The position numbers were made by a program, and so were the translations under genes. The notes under the pieces are model-generated. The model had not been told where the DNA came from and made no database searches. It was given only the letters and a program-made list of their open reading frames with translations. Below, piece after piece: positions 1 to 10,464 of a stretch of DNA of 64,000 nucleotides (the stretch's first letter is position 1; every line of letters begins with the position of its first letter). Origin of the DNA: Bifidobacterium breve (GTDB lineage: Bacteria; Actinomycetota; Actinomycetes; Nanopelagicales; Nanopelagicaceae); assembly GCA_945883725.1 (NCBI GenBank), contig CAMCXZ010000003.1, forward strand, positions 18,162 through 82,161. Reading direction: 5' to 3'.

Positions 1-1317
1 GGAGCCGGTCGACGTCCAAGGTAATGGAATTCGGCAACCATCGCGGCTGCGAGATTTGCCCGGGTTTCTAAACCATTGTGGGTCTTGCATCGCTTCGCGA
101 GGAGTGTCAGATACTTCAAATAAACCAAGTTCTTCGCCTTGATAAAGATAGGTAGAGCCAGGAAGTGCGAGAATCAACATTGTTGCTGCACGCCCGCGAT
201 CTATTCCTTGCTTAACATCAAGAGGAACAGATTTTCCTTCCGAGATGTACCACTTAACTAAATCAGTTTTATCGGGTAAGCCATAACGGGTTGGGTGACG
301 GACTACGTCGTGATTAGACAGTACCCAAGTATTTGAAGAGCCAGATTTCCCTGCGCGCTTCATGCTGTTGCTAATTAAATTCTTGAAGCGTTTAGCATCC
401 CAATCGGCATGCAACAGATCGAAATTAAATGCTTGTCCGAGTGTTTCTTCGCTGGCATAAGCACCCAGGCGGTGCGCTGGCGCACTTGCTTCAGCGACCG
501 CGACTCGTGGCGGGTCGTATTCGTTAAATACTTTGCGCCATTCGCGGTAAATCTCATGCACCTCATCGCGATCAAATAGCGGGTCACTACCATCGGGCTT
601 CTTTGGATCAATTTCCATGGTTTCGCGCGCGGGTAGACCATCGGAGAAATCTTTAGTTAGGGCATGTGCAACATCGATACGGAAGCCATCGACGCCACGA
701 TCTGACCAGAAGCGCAGAGTTTTAATAAAGTCATCGCGCACTTCTTGGTTATCCCAATTGAAATCAGGTTGTTCTGGTGCAAAGAGATGCAAATACCACT
801 GACCTGGTGTGCCATCTGGTTCGGTAACGCGAGTCCAGCCAGTTGGGCCGAAGTGGCTAACTAATTCTGAAGGGCGAATATCACCATTCTCGCCAATGCC
901 ATCGTGGAAAATATAGCGATCACGTTCTGGCGAACCGCGGCCAGCTTTAAGGGCAGCTTGAAACCATTCATGCTGATCTGATGAATGGTTTGGAACAATA
1001 TCTACGAATACTCGAATTTCAACTTTGTGTAACTCTTCAATTAACTTATCAAACTCTTCAAGTGTGCCAATGCGTGGATCAACGTTGCGGTAATCGGCTA
1101 CGTCGTATCCGCCATCAGCTAATTCAGATGGGTAAAAGGGGCTGAGCCAAACTGCGTCAATATTTAGTGACTTTAGATATGCAACCCGATCGATCATGCC
1201 AGCTAAATCACCAATGCCATCACCATTTAAGTCGGCGAAGCTTCGTGGGTAGATCTGATAAACGACAGCTTGTCGCCACCATTTTTTATCACCGGCAATA
1301 AATTTATAGTCAGACAT
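1..1317 (-). CDS. GH13 alpha-glucosidase / oligo-1,6-glucosidase, C-terminus outside window
   Basis: Retaining glycoside hydrolase of family 13 that should cleave alpha-glucosidic bonds in short oligosaccharides or maltose in the cytoplasm. An open frame starts at ATG 1317 and runs off base 1, giving 439 residues. Visible family landmarks are the N-terminal VVYQIYPRSFADLNGDGIGD, the nucleophile Asp215 in GFRIDVAH, the acid/base Glu276 in VAVAEAS, Asp337 in SNHDVVRH, and a late RDGCRIPLPW motif typical of oligo-1,6-glucosidases. No signal peptide is visible. It is separated from citrate synthase by a terminator hairpin, and a perfect 7-bp palindrome lies just upstream of its start. Exact substrate (maltose, isomaltose, sucrose) cannot be fixed from sequence. 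Confidence 0.93.
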   Translation of the reverse strand, partial: MSDYKFIAGDKKWWRQAVVYQIYPRSFADLNGDGIGDLAGMIDRVAYLKSLNIDAVWLSPFYPSELADGGYDVADYRNVDPRIGTLEEFDKLIEELHKVEIRVFVDIVPNHSSDQHEWFQAALKAGRGSPERDRYIFHDGIGENGDIRPSELVSHFGPTGWTRVTEPDGTPGQWYLHLFAPEQPDFNWDNQEVRDDFIKTLRFWSDRGVDGFRIDVAHALTKDFSDGLPARETMEIDPKKPDGSDPLFDRDEVHEIYREWRKVFNEYDPPRVAVAEASAPAHRLGAYASEETLGQAFNFDLLHADWDAKRFKNLISNSMKRAGKSGSSNTWVLSNHDVVRHPTRYGLPDKTDLVKWYISEGKSVPLDVKQGIDRGRAATMLILALPGSTYLYQGEELGLFEVSDTPREAMQDPQWFRNPGKSRSRDGCRIPLPWTSTGS

Positions 1318-1330
1318 AATATGCGAAGGC

Positions 1331-1349
1331 TAACAGACACAATCTGTTA
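1331..1349. promoter_or_regulatory. Palindrome upstream of alpha-glucosidase
   Basis: TAACAGA-CACAA-TCTGTTA is a perfect 7+7 inverted repeat with a 5-base spacer, lying 13-31 bases before the glucosidase ATG. Its size and place suit an operator for a sugar-responsive repressor; no such regulator is in the window. It could also be a small RNA hairpin in the leader. Confidence 0.4.
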
Positions 1350-1374
1350 ATTTGCTGCTTTCGTACAAATGTAA

Positions 1375-1402
1375 ATGCAGGTAACAGAATAGTTACCTGC
1401 AT
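1375..1402 (-). terminator. Terminator hairpin after citrate synthase
   Basis: Perfect 11-bp stem ATGCAGGTAAC / GTTACCTGCAT with a 6-base loop. Read on the minus strand it follows the citrate synthase stop and is trailed by a T-rich stretch, so it should end that transcript before the glucosidase. Confidence 0.7.
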
Positions 1403-1423
1403 GTACATCTTTTACATTTTTAA

Positions 1424-2539
1424 CTAGTTATGAATCATTCCAACGGTCTCATCCCAGCCAGCAACATCTTCTGGGCGACGAGCAGGCTTACCAACATAGC
1501 GAGCTGATGGACGAATTAAGCGTCCTGTGCGCTTTTGTTCGAGGATGTGTGCAGACCAACCTGCAGTGCGTGCTGCAGTAAACATTGAAGTAAATAGTGG
1601 CGCTGGAACTTCAGCAAAGTCGAGCACGATTGCGGCCCAGAATTCCACATTCGTCTCTAGAACTCGATCTGGTTGACGTTCACGAAGTTCCTTAAGTGCT
1701 GCTTGCTCAAGTGCTTCAGCAACTGCATATCGAGGAGCATTAAGTTCTTTTGCAGTACGACGCAATGTGCGGGCACGTGGATCTTCGGCGCGATAAACAC
1801 GGTGACCGAATCCCATTAAGCGCTCTTTGCGATCAAGCAAGCCTTTTACATAAGTTTCAGCATTGCCAGATTTCTCAACATCTTCAATCATGGTTAACAC
1901 GCGTGCTGGTGCGCCACCGTGAAGTGGGCCAGACATCGCACCGATCGCACCTGATATTGCTGCAGCAACGTCAGCGCCAGTTGATGCAATAACACGAGAA
2001 GTAAATGTCGAAGCATTCATTCCGTGTTCAGCAGCTGATACAAAGTAAGCATCGATCGCGCGAACGTGAAGTGGGTCGGGTTCTCCGCGCCAGCGAATCA
2101 TCATTCGCTCGACAACAGTATGTGCCTTATCAATTTCTGATTCTGGAACTACCGGTGCCACAATTCCGCGAGCTGCTTGTGCCAAATAAGAAAGAACCAT
2201 CACTGAAGTCCGCGCTAAGTCGCTGCGAGCTTCTTCATCAGAAATATCTAGCAGTGGTTTGAATCCCCATGCTGGTGCCAACATCGCAATTGCAGATTGC
2301 ACATCTACGCGAACATCACCTGAGTGAACTGGAAGTGGGAATGACTCTGCATTTGGCAGACCTGGATTGAAGAGATCATCAACCAAGAGGCCCCAAACAT
2401 TTCCGAAAGTTACGCGACCGACTAGATCATCAATATTCACGCCGCGGTAACGAAGCGCGCTACCTTCTTTATCGGGTTCAGCAATTTCTGATTCAAATGC
2501 GATTACACCTTCAAGACCTGGCTTGAAATCATCAGACAT
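1424..2539 (-). CDS. Citrate synthase (actinobacterial citrate synthase 2 type)
   Basis: Condenses acetyl-CoA and oxaloacetate to citrate, the entry step of the TCA cycle. The 371-residue protein has the citrate synthase landmarks: EHGMNAS (His172), GPLHGGA (His207) and GFGHRVYRAEDPR (His246). The position of the usual catalytic Asp in NVDF is Glu299 here (NVEFWAA), a conservative change. The C-terminus (AGWSAHILEQKR, RPSARYVG) matches the CitA/citrate synthase 2 branch. A Shine-Dalgarno AAAGGGAG precedes ATG 2539. It is divergent from pdxH and followed by a strong hairpin, so it is probably monocistronic. Citrate synthase rather than 2-methylcitrate synthase is favoured because no prp genes are nearby. 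Confidence 0.93.
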   Translation of the reverse strand: MSDDFKPGLEGVIAFESEIAEPDKEGSALRYRGVNIDDLVGRVTFGNVWGLLVDDLFNPGLPNAESFPLPVHSGDVRVDVQSAIAMLAPAWGFKPLLDISDEEARSDLARTSVMVLSYLAQAARGIVAPVVPESEIDKAHTVVERMMIRWRGEPDPLHVRAIDAYFVSAAEHGMNASTFTSRVIASTGADVAAAISGAIGAMSGPLHGGAPARVLTMIEDVEKSGNAETYVKGLLDRKERLMGFGHRVYRAEDPRARTLRRTAKELNAPRYAVAEALEQAALKELRERQPDRVLETNVEFWAAIVLDFAEVPAPLFTSMFTAARTAGWSAHILEQKRTGRLIRPSARYVGKPARRPEDVAGWDETVGMIHN

Positions 2540-2667
2540 GTTGAACTCCCTTTAGCTGATTCGCGTTTGGCTCGCTTTGCGAACCGCTCTTATGGGGTAA
2601 TTCTGCCCCTTAGGTGGGGGTACTTTCTACCACGTGGGCTAAAGATGCTTACTTGCCGAAAGTGACG

Positions 2668-2673
2668 TTAGAT
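2668..2673 (+). promoter_or_regulatory. -10 element for leaderless pdxH mRNA
   Basis: TTAGAT lies exactly six bases before ATG 2680, and no Shine-Dalgarno sequence is present. Transcription would start at the A of the start codon. It deviates from TANNNT at position 2, so it is the weakest of the set. Confidence 0.4.
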
Positions 2674-2679
2674 ACAGCT

Positions 2680-3342
2680 ATGGACAATTCATTAACCCGA
2701 GCCGAAATCTCAGCCATGCGCCGCTCATATAGTGAGGCTGGATTAGAGACATTGCCCGCTGACCCTTTTGAGGCATTCATGACCTGGCTGACCGAAGCGC
2801 GCGCCAATCCGGTAATTGTGGAAGCTAATGCGATGGTCCTTTCAACTCTCGGTGGTGATGGCGATATTTCCACTCGCACTGTTTTATTAAAAGACGTCTC
2901 CGAAGGTGGATTTACTTTCTTTACCAATTACAACTCCCGCAAAAGCCATGACATCGAAGTTAACCCGCAAGTGACATTGCTCTTTCCTTGGTTTGCCATG
3001 GAAAGACAAATCTCAATTAGTGGAACTTCGGAAAAAATTGCGCAATCTGAATCAGCAGAATACTTTGCGACCCGACCTTGGGCTAGCCAAATTGGCGCAT
3101 GGGCAAGTCATCAATCAGCACCACTTGCTTCGCGCGAAGAATTAGAACAACGTTGGCGAGGCGCTGCTGAAAAATGGCCGGAAGGGTCAGTGGTTCCGCT
3201 TCCACCACATTGGGGTGGCTATCGCGTGATGCCTAAGAACATTGAATTTTGGCAAGGCCGCTACTCGCGATTGCATGATCGCTTGCGTTATGAGTTAGAT
3301 GCCACAAGTAATGATTGGGCGTTAAACCGCTACTACCCTTAG
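2680..3342 (+). CDS. pdxH: Pyridoxamine 5'-phosphate oxidase
   Basis: FMN-dependent oxidase that converts pyridoxine or pyridoxamine 5'-phosphate to PLP. The protein starts MDNSLTRAEISAMRRSYSEA, matching the family N-terminus, and contains the FMN-binding STRTVLLKD and FTNYNSRKSHDI motifs, the ASHQS segment, and the C-terminal substrate motif EFWQGRYSRLHDR. The open frame extends upstream to 2614, but residues before 2680 do not look like the family and a -10-like TTAGAT sits six bases before this ATG. serC follows after a 9-base gap. Co-location with serC may reflect shared use of PLP rather than de novo PLP synthesis. Confidence 0.92.
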   Translation: MDNSLTRAEISAMRRSYSEAGLETLPADPFEAFMTWLTEARANPVIVEANAMVLSTLGGDGDISTRTVLLKDVSEGGFTFFTNYNSRKSHDIEVNPQVTLLFPWFAMERQISISGTSEKIAQSESAEYFATRPWASQIGAWASHQSAPLASREELEQRWRGAAEKWPEGSVVPLPPHWGGYRVMPKNIEFWQGRYSRLHDRLRYELDATSNDWALNRYYP

Positions 3343-4467
<1,125 letters not shown>

Positions 4468-4470
4468 TAT

Positions 4471-5628
4471 ATGACGTTGCAGCGCGATCGAATTTTTTGG
4501 ACAATCTCAGCCCAGATCGCACTAGTTAATTTCTATCTAGGTGGTTTTGGCCCTGCTCAACCGTTGCTACGTGAAGATCAAGGCACTTCACTTACAGTTG
4601 CTGGACTTCACGGAACCGCAATGGGACTTGCTTCAATTATTGCTGGCGCACTAAACCCATATTTAGTTCATAAATTTGGCCGTAATCGTGCGTCCTGGTT
4701 AGGTCTGGGGCTTTTTGCGGCAGGAATCGTGATGTTTGTTTATTGTCCACCAGTTCAATTAACGCTGCTAGCAACTCTGTTGGGTGGCATTGGCACATCA
4801 ACAGTGATTAACAATATGGTGACTTCGATTTCACATCATTACAAGGAAGATGCCGCAATTGCGCTTCCGCAATCAAACTCAATTGGTTCTGCTGGCTATG
4901 TACTCGGAACTTTATTAGTAGGCACTTTAGCTGGCACTTCACTTAGTTGGCGCTACGGACTACTTCTAGCGGCGCCTCTTTCGTTGATTCTCTACATCTT
5001 TGGCCGCGAAAAAGGCACTGAAGAACATGTGCCCGATCAAGATGGTCCGCAACGTGGAAAGCTTTCACCACAATTTTGGTTAGCCTGGATTGGTTTCGTG
5101 GCCTGTATCTCAAGTGAATTTGCTACAACTTTCTGGGCAGCTGCCCTGCTGCGAGACCGAGTTGGGTCAACGGCTGCAATCAGCACTGTGTGCATTGTGG
5201 CTCTCGGAACCGGAATGGGTATCGGGCGCTGGTTCGGTGGGCCGGCGCTAAAGCGATTCAAATTAGATCATCAATTGCAGATTTTAATTGGTACTCAATT
5301 TATTGGATTTGCAATTTTCTGGTTCTCTCATAATTTAGCGCTTTCATTATTTTCACTTCTGGTAATTGGCCTAGGTATTTCGATGCAGTTCGCGCTGGCT
5401 TCAATTCGGTTAATTGGCCTTAGCGATAACCGCCCCGATTTAGCCATTGGTAAGAGTTCATTGGCTGCCGGAATAGCTATTGGTGGGGCGCCATTCTTGC
5501 TGGGAGTTCTCGGAGATTCATTAGGGATTAGCCGGGCTTACATAATGGTCCCGGTACTAATCGCCATCGCCATGATAATCATTGTAAAAGTACCATCGCA
5601 TGAAGATACGAATACAATTAAGTCATGA
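4471..5628 (+). CDS. MFS transporter
   Basis: Inner-membrane secondary transporter of the major facilitator superfamily. The 385-residue protein shows about 12 hydrophobic segments in two halves, with the loop 2-3 motif resembling GxxxxRxGR (VHKFGRNRASWLGLGLF) and a hydrophilic central loop around residues 180-200. It has no signature that fixes the substrate. It is translated three bases after serC, so an amino-acid or vitamin-related cargo is possible but unproven. Its stop codon overlaps the ATG of a 26-codon ORF in an ATGA arrangement. Confidence 0.85.
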   Translation: MTLQRDRIFWTISAQIALVNFYLGGFGPAQPLLREDQGTSLTVAGLHGTAMGLASIIAGALNPYLVHKFGRNRASWLGLGLFAAGIVMFVYCPPVQLTLLATLLGGIGTSTVINNMVTSISHHYKEDAAIALPQSNSIGSAGYVLGTLLVGTLAGTSLSWRYGLLLAAPLSLILYIFGREKGTEEHVPDQDGPQRGKLSPQFWLAWIGFVACISSEFATTFWAAALLRDRVGSTAAISTVCIVALGTGMGIGRWFGGPALKRFKLDHQLQILIGTQFIGFAIFWFSHNLALSLFSLLVIGLGISMQFALASIRLIGLSDNRPDLAIGKSSLAAGIAIGGAPFLLGVLGDSLGISRAYIMVPVLIAIAMIIIVKVPSHEDTNTIKS

Positions 5629-5705
5629 GCTACAAGACCCGTCGAATAGTGACTTTGGTAATTCTCTTTGGACTTGTGGGAATGGTTCTTTTAAGCGGTC
5701 TTTAA
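5625..5705 (+). CDS. Candidate 26-residue membrane peptide
   Basis: A short ORF begins at the ATGA overlap with the MFS stop and encodes a peptide with a basic start (MSYKTRR) followed by one hydrophobic helix of about 18 residues. The start/stop overlap is typical of translational coupling. It ends inside the last codons of the convergent MFS gene. I do not recognise a family. It could be chance, but the coupling and the positive-inside single helix make a real small membrane protein plausible. Confidence 0.4.
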   Translation: MSYKTRRIVTLVILFGLVGMVLLSGL

Positions 5706-6947
5706 CACTGCCGCAATTGAAATATCCGCCGGAACTGCTATGCGATCCTTAAATTTTAACCAGATAAAAGTTGGTGCCAAAATTGTTACTGCGGCGCATA
5801 AAATAATGGTTTTGCGAACTCCAAAAGCTTCTGAGAAAAGACCAAGTAATGGTGTAACAAGAGGTGCTCCCCCAAGGAAAACAAATTGATAAATTCCCAT
5901 TACCCGGCCACGAATTGCGCTATCCGAATTAGTCTGAACTGTTGAGTTAGCGGCAATCATGGTTGTTAGAGCTCCAGCACCCGCAACTGGCAACAAAAGA
6001 ATATAAGTTTCAAAAGTTGGCATGAAAGCAATGATCAATAGCGAAAAGCCAAAGGCGAAAGCACTTGCAGTTACAAATTTAGTTGAGCGGTACTTTTCAA
6101 TTCGTGGCGAGAAGAGCGCGGCGCTGAGTGATCCAATTGCAATAATAGTTCCCATTAATCCGAAAGTTGTTACGCCTTTATCAAAAACTTTAGTAGCCAT
6201 TAGCGCATTAAATAATTGAAAATTCAGCCCAAAAGTTGTCACAAAGAAAACAACTGACATTACGACAAACAAGTCAGGGCGAGCCATGACATACCTGATG
6301 CCTTCGCGAATTGTGGTTGGACCTGGGGTGCGAGGTTCTCGAAACAGTTCAGCTTCGCGGATATTAGACATCACAATAATTACCAGTACATAGGTGAAAG
6401 CATTGATAAGAAAAGCTGGGCCAGTTCCAAAAGCGGCGATTAGCAATCCTGATAGCGCTGGGCCAACTAGCCTTCCGAAATTGAAATTTGCCGAATTCAG
6501 ACTAACCGCATTGGGCATATCAGTAATGCCCACCATCTCTGAAACAAAGCTCTGTCGAACTGGTTTATCAGTGGCATCTGCGAGGCCTAATACAAAGGCG
6601 ATCACCATTACATGCCAAATTTGAACACTATCGGTGATTACTAATAAGCCTAAGGAGAGTGAAGTCAGGCCAGCGATGAAGTTTGTAACAATCAATACTT
6701 TACGTTTATTGAATCGGTCGGCAAGTGCCCCACCTGGCAAACTGACAAACCAGACGGGCGCGAACTGCAGAGCGGTAACCAAACCTAAATAGAAACCGCT
6801 ATTAGTTAATTCCAGGACCAGCCAATCTTGAGCAATTCTTTGAACCCAACCGCCAACATTGGAGGCTGCATTTGCTGGGTAGAGAATTCGAAAATTGCGG
6901 TGTCGGAGAGCGCGCCAGTTACCATCGCTCTTAACCGAAAAACGCAT
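5691..6947 (-). CDS. MFS transporter, drug/siderophore exporter-like (MFS_3 type)
   Basis: Twelve-helix major facilitator of 418 residues. The N-terminal FRILYPANAASNVGGWVQRIAQDWLVLELT, the conserved GALADRFNKRKVLI loop and LGLADATDKPVRQSFV are characteristic of the MFS_3 branch that includes EntS-like exporters. Substrate is unknown; efflux of small molecules is the usual role. The start codon lies only 12 bases from that of the divergent DUF2530 gene, and the 3' end overlaps the 26-residue ORF on the opposite strand by 15 bases. Confidence 0.88.
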   Translation of the reverse strand: MRFSVKSDGNWRALRHRNFRILYPANAASNVGGWVQRIAQDWLVLELTNSGFYLGLVTALQFAPVWFVSLPGGALADRFNKRKVLIVTNFIAGLTSLSLGLLVITDSVQIWHVMVIAFVLGLADATDKPVRQSFVSEMVGITDMPNAVSLNSANFNFGRLVGPALSGLLIAAFGTGPAFLINAFTYVLVIIVMSNIREAELFREPRTPGPTTIREGIRYVMARPDLFVVMSVVFFVTTFGLNFQLFNALMATKVFDKGVTTFGLMGTIIAIGSLSAALFSPRIEKYRSTKFVTASAFAFGFSLLIIAFMPTFETYILLLPVAGAGALTTMIAANSTVQTNSDSAIRGRVMGIYQFVFLGGAPLVTPLLGLFSEAFGVRKTIILCAAVTILAPTFIWLKFKDRIAVPADISIAAVLKTA

Positions 6948-6953
6948 TACTCT
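6948..6953 (+). promoter_or_regulatory. -10 element for leaderless DUF2530 mRNA
   Basis: TACTCT followed by six bases and ATG 6960. The hexamer directly abuts the start codon of the divergent MFS gene, so the -35 region must lie within MFS coding sequence. Confidence 0.55.
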
Positions 6954-6959
6954 GCTCTC

Positions 6960-7163
6960 ATGTCAGATCAAAACTTAGATCGAAAAGTTCGAACAGTGGT
7001 AATTCTAGTCACTATTGGAACTATCGCGTGGCTTATCGCAGGCATAGTTGCAGTTGTAATAGGCACAGATACCAAAATTATTTGGACATGTGTCTTTGGT
7101 GCAGCACTTGGTGCTACTGGTGTGCGTTATTCAATTCGTCGCGCAAAGCGCAGCGGAATTTAA
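6960..7163 (+). CDS. DUF2530 small membrane protein
   Basis: A 67-residue protein with two hydrophobic helices (about residues 12-34 and 39-56) and a basic C-terminus (RRAKRSGI), the pattern of the actinobacterial DUF2530 family. Function is unknown. A longer frame to 6828 exists, but ATG 6960 has a TACTCT box six bases upstream, and the upstream part is antisense to the MFS gene. It is paired head-to-head with an MFS gene and tail-to-tail with a cold-shock gene. Its stop codon shares the palindromic TTAA (7160-7163) with the stop of the opposite gene. Confidence 0.75.
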   Translation: MSDQNLDRKVRTVVILVTIGTIAWLIAGIVAVVIGTDTKIIWTCVFGAALGATGVRYSIRRAKRSGI

Positions 7164-7543
7164 GCTTCGAGTTGCGCAGCAATTCCGCGCAATACGCGAC
7201 CTAGACGTTCTGCTTCAGCAGCAGTTGGGCGACGGCCATGACGTAAACCATTTCCAACTTTGTCTAACATTTTGATCGAATCTTCAATAATCGCCGCTAA
7301 ATCATCTGGATTAATGCGATTGTTTTCAGCTAATGAAGGTGGCGCATCAATAATTACGACAGAGAGCGCTTGTGGGCCACGACGACTATCGGCAACGCCA
7401 AACTCAAGTTTGGTACCAGGCTTAACTGTGGTTACTCCAGCTGGAAGAGATGATGCTGCAAGATAAACATCTTCGCCTTCATCGGATGCGATAAAACCGA
7501 AACCTTTTTCCAGGCTGAACCATTTAACGCGGCCTGATGGCAT
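7160..7543 (-). CDS. Cold-shock domain protein with C-terminal extension
   Basis: RNA/ssDNA-binding cold-shock protein. Residues 1-66 form the cold-shock domain, with RNP1-like KGFGFIASD; the RNP2-like segment is EDVYLAAS, where the usual VFVH is altered. A roughly 60-residue C-terminal tail follows, giving 127 residues in all. This long form resembles mycobacterial CspB rather than the roughly 67-residue CspA type. A Shine-Dalgarno GAAGGAG precedes the ATG. It sits between DUF2530 and DUF3027, a common actinobacterial neighbourhood. A role as RNA chaperone is inferred from the domain. Confidence 0.9.
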   Translation of the reverse strand: MPSGRVKWFSLEKGFGFIASDEGEDVYLAASSLPAGVTTVKPGTKLEFGVADSRRGPQALSVVIIDAPPSLAENNRINPDDLAAIIEDSIKMLDKVGNGLRHGRRPTAAEAERLGRVLRGIAAQLEA

Positions 7544-7627
7544 TTGGGGTCTCCTTCAACATTTATAAATTTGAGTTTTCAAACTCTAGTAATCGTTTAG
7601 CCGCGGTTGCGGACAGGAGGCTAGTTT

Positions 7628-7658
7628 ATCGCACTTAACTTGGGGCGTGAAGTGCGAT
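7628..7658. repeat. Inverted repeat between DUF3027 and the cold-shock gene
   Basis: Perfect 9-bp arms ATCGCACTT / AAGTGCGAT around a 13-base loop, just downstream of DUF3027 on the minus strand. It may be a terminator or processing hairpin, but no clear T-tract follows in that direction. Confidence 0.4.
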
Positions 7659-7665
7659 TATTCGC

Positions 7666-8328
7666 TTAGAAAGTCGCTTCGGAGTGAGCTCCGCAGCCAT
7701 GTGCAGCCGAAACTACGCGGCCATCTTCAGGTGAGATCGCATTAGCGCAAGCACCAAAAGCGCTGCGCATTGATCCGGCAATTGGAATAAAGAAGCCACA
7801 TGAATTGCAAGGCTTGGGTGCCATCTGTGCCATTGGTGAATTCGGCCCACGTTCACCATCATGCCAACGCTTAGCTGCTTGATCGCGACCTTCAATTGAT
7901 AAAACCCGAGTGCGACCTAAACCTAATTCAAATGCTAAACCTGGATCTAATTCTTCATCAGCCGGAAGTGCGGCCTCACCAGTTGTTAAGCGAGTGTCAT
8001 CTAGCGATGAAGGAACGATGTCACCAACGCCGACATCACCTGGCTGCAAACGATCACGGTATGGAATCCACTTTGGTGGAACAAGTGCATCGGGGCCTGG
8101 TAATACAACTACATCACAAAGAGTGGCAATAGATTTGCTATCAACTTTAGAAACAGTTACTGCCCAACGCCATCCGCGATAGCCAGTTAAATTCGCTTCG
8201 AATAAATAAGTTGCAATGCGATCTTCATCATCAAAATCAACAGTAACAAAATCGCCAACTAACTTGGCATCGCCGGCATCTTCAATCGCGGCGGCGTGTG
8301 CTAAATCGCGGGCATCCCATTTACTCAT
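7666..8328 (-). CDS. DUF3027 protein
   Basis: A 220-residue protein of the actinobacterial DUF3027 family, function unknown. Family landmarks are GYRGWRWAVTV, VVLPGPDALVPPKWIPY, RLQPGDVGVGDIVP, the LGLGRTRVLS block and a cysteine-rich C-terminus (CNSCGFFIPI ... FGACANAISPEDGRVVSAAHGCGAHSE). The cysteines and histidine in the last 45 residues look like a metal-binding site. It is predicted to be translated from a leaderless mRNA. It neighbours the cold-shock protein, as is usual in Actinobacteria, which may hint at a nucleic-acid-related role. Confidence 0.85.
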   Translation of the reverse strand: MSKWDARDLAHAAAIEDAGDAKLVGDFVTVDFDDEDRIATYLFEANLTGYRGWRWAVTVSKVDSKSIATLCDVVVLPGPDALVPPKWIPYRDRLQPGDVGVGDIVPSSLDDTRLTTGEAALPADEELDPGLAFELGLGRTRVLSIEGRDQAAKRWHDGERGPNSPMAQMAPKPCNSCGFFIPIAGSMRSAFGACANAISPEDGRVVSAAHGCGAHSEATF

Positions 8329-8334
8329 GGGCTA

Positions 8335-8340
8335 AGAGTA
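8335..8340 (-). promoter_or_regulatory. -10 element for leaderless DUF3027 mRNA
   Basis: Minus-strand TACTCT, then six bases (TAGCCC), then ATG 8328. No Shine-Dalgarno sequence is present. Confidence 0.55.
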
Positions 8341-8348
8341 AAGCAGAA

Positions 8349-8377
8349 CGCCACCTTCGAGGTAATCGAAGGTGGCG
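8349..8377 (-). terminator. Strong hairpin terminator after groEL
   Basis: Twelve-base-pair perfect stem CGCCACCTTCGA / TCGAAGGTGGCG with a 5-base loop, 40 bases after the groEL stop. A T-rich tail follows on the minus strand. It isolates groEL from DUF3027. Confidence 0.8.
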
Positions 8378-8417
8378 CTTTACTTACTAAATGCTGTACG
8401 GGCGTACTAAATAGGCT

Positions 8418-10061
<1,644 letters not shown>

Positions 10062-10085
10062 TCATTGCTAGTCGTTTAGGGCGTT

Positions 10086-10112
10086 TTATCACTCACGCCC
10101 CTCGAGTGCTAA
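10086..10112 (-). promoter_or_regulatory. CIRCE operator of groEL
   Basis: On the minus strand TTAGCACTC, nine bases, then GAGTGATAA: the HrcA-binding CIRCE element with one mismatch in the second arm. It lies 49-75 bases upstream of the groEL start codon, suited to repression of its promoter. Confidence 0.9.
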
Positions 10113-10193
10113 CGCCAAATCTACGCAGAATTTTTCGCCCGCGCAAAACGAGGGCAGCTGTGAAACTGGGGCCAATTGAGGTTAAAGGCGGGT

Positions 10194-10457
10194 TTAGCGG
10201 GCCGAACGAGCCTGAGTGCGGGCCTCACGAAGGCGGCGGAGGCGCTTAACTAGCATTGGTGAGGCAGCTAGGGCATCTTCGCGGTCAATCAAATCATTTA
10301 GCAGGCGGTAATACTTAGGCGCATCCATATCGAAGAGTTCCTTGATTGAGGACTCTTTGGCACCGGCATAACGCCACCAATTTCGTTCGAATTCTAGGAT
10401 CGCCATTTCGAGGTCGGTCAGATTTACCGAGACCGAGTGCTGTTCTTGAGCGGACAT
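10194..10457 (-). CDS. DUF3263 protein
   Basis: An 87-residue, highly charged actinobacterial protein. The core (ILEFERNWWRYAGAKE, IKELFDMDAPKYYRLLN, ASPMLVKRLRRLREAR) matches DUF3263 closely; the helical, basic C-terminus suggests nucleic-acid or protein binding, but no function is known. A TAAGAT box seven bases before ATG implies a leaderless transcript. It lies upstream of groEL on the same strand with a 156-base gap holding the CIRCE element, so it is a separate unit. Confidence 0.85.
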   Translation of the reverse strand: MSAQEQHSVSVNLTDLEMAILEFERNWWRYAGAKESSIKELFDMDAPKYYRLLNDLIDREDALAASPMLVKRLRRLREARTQARSAR

Positions 10458-10464
10458 AAGGAGA

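Noticed and set aside
375..802. Two short ORFs inside the partial alpha-glucosidase
   Set aside because: They overlap a frame that carries all GH13 catalytic motifs and runs from ATG 1317 to the window edge.
2614..2679. N-terminal extension of pdxH to 2614
   Set aside because: The added residues do not match the family; the inner ATG has a plausible -10 element and family-like start.
6828..6959. N-terminal extension of DUF2530 to 6828
   Set aside because: The extension is antisense to the MFS gene, does not resemble DUF2530, and ATG 6960 has its own -10 box.
7628..7658. Inverted repeat as a certain terminator of DUF3027
   Set aside because: The stem is perfect, but no T-tract follows on the minus strand; kept only as an unassigned repeat.
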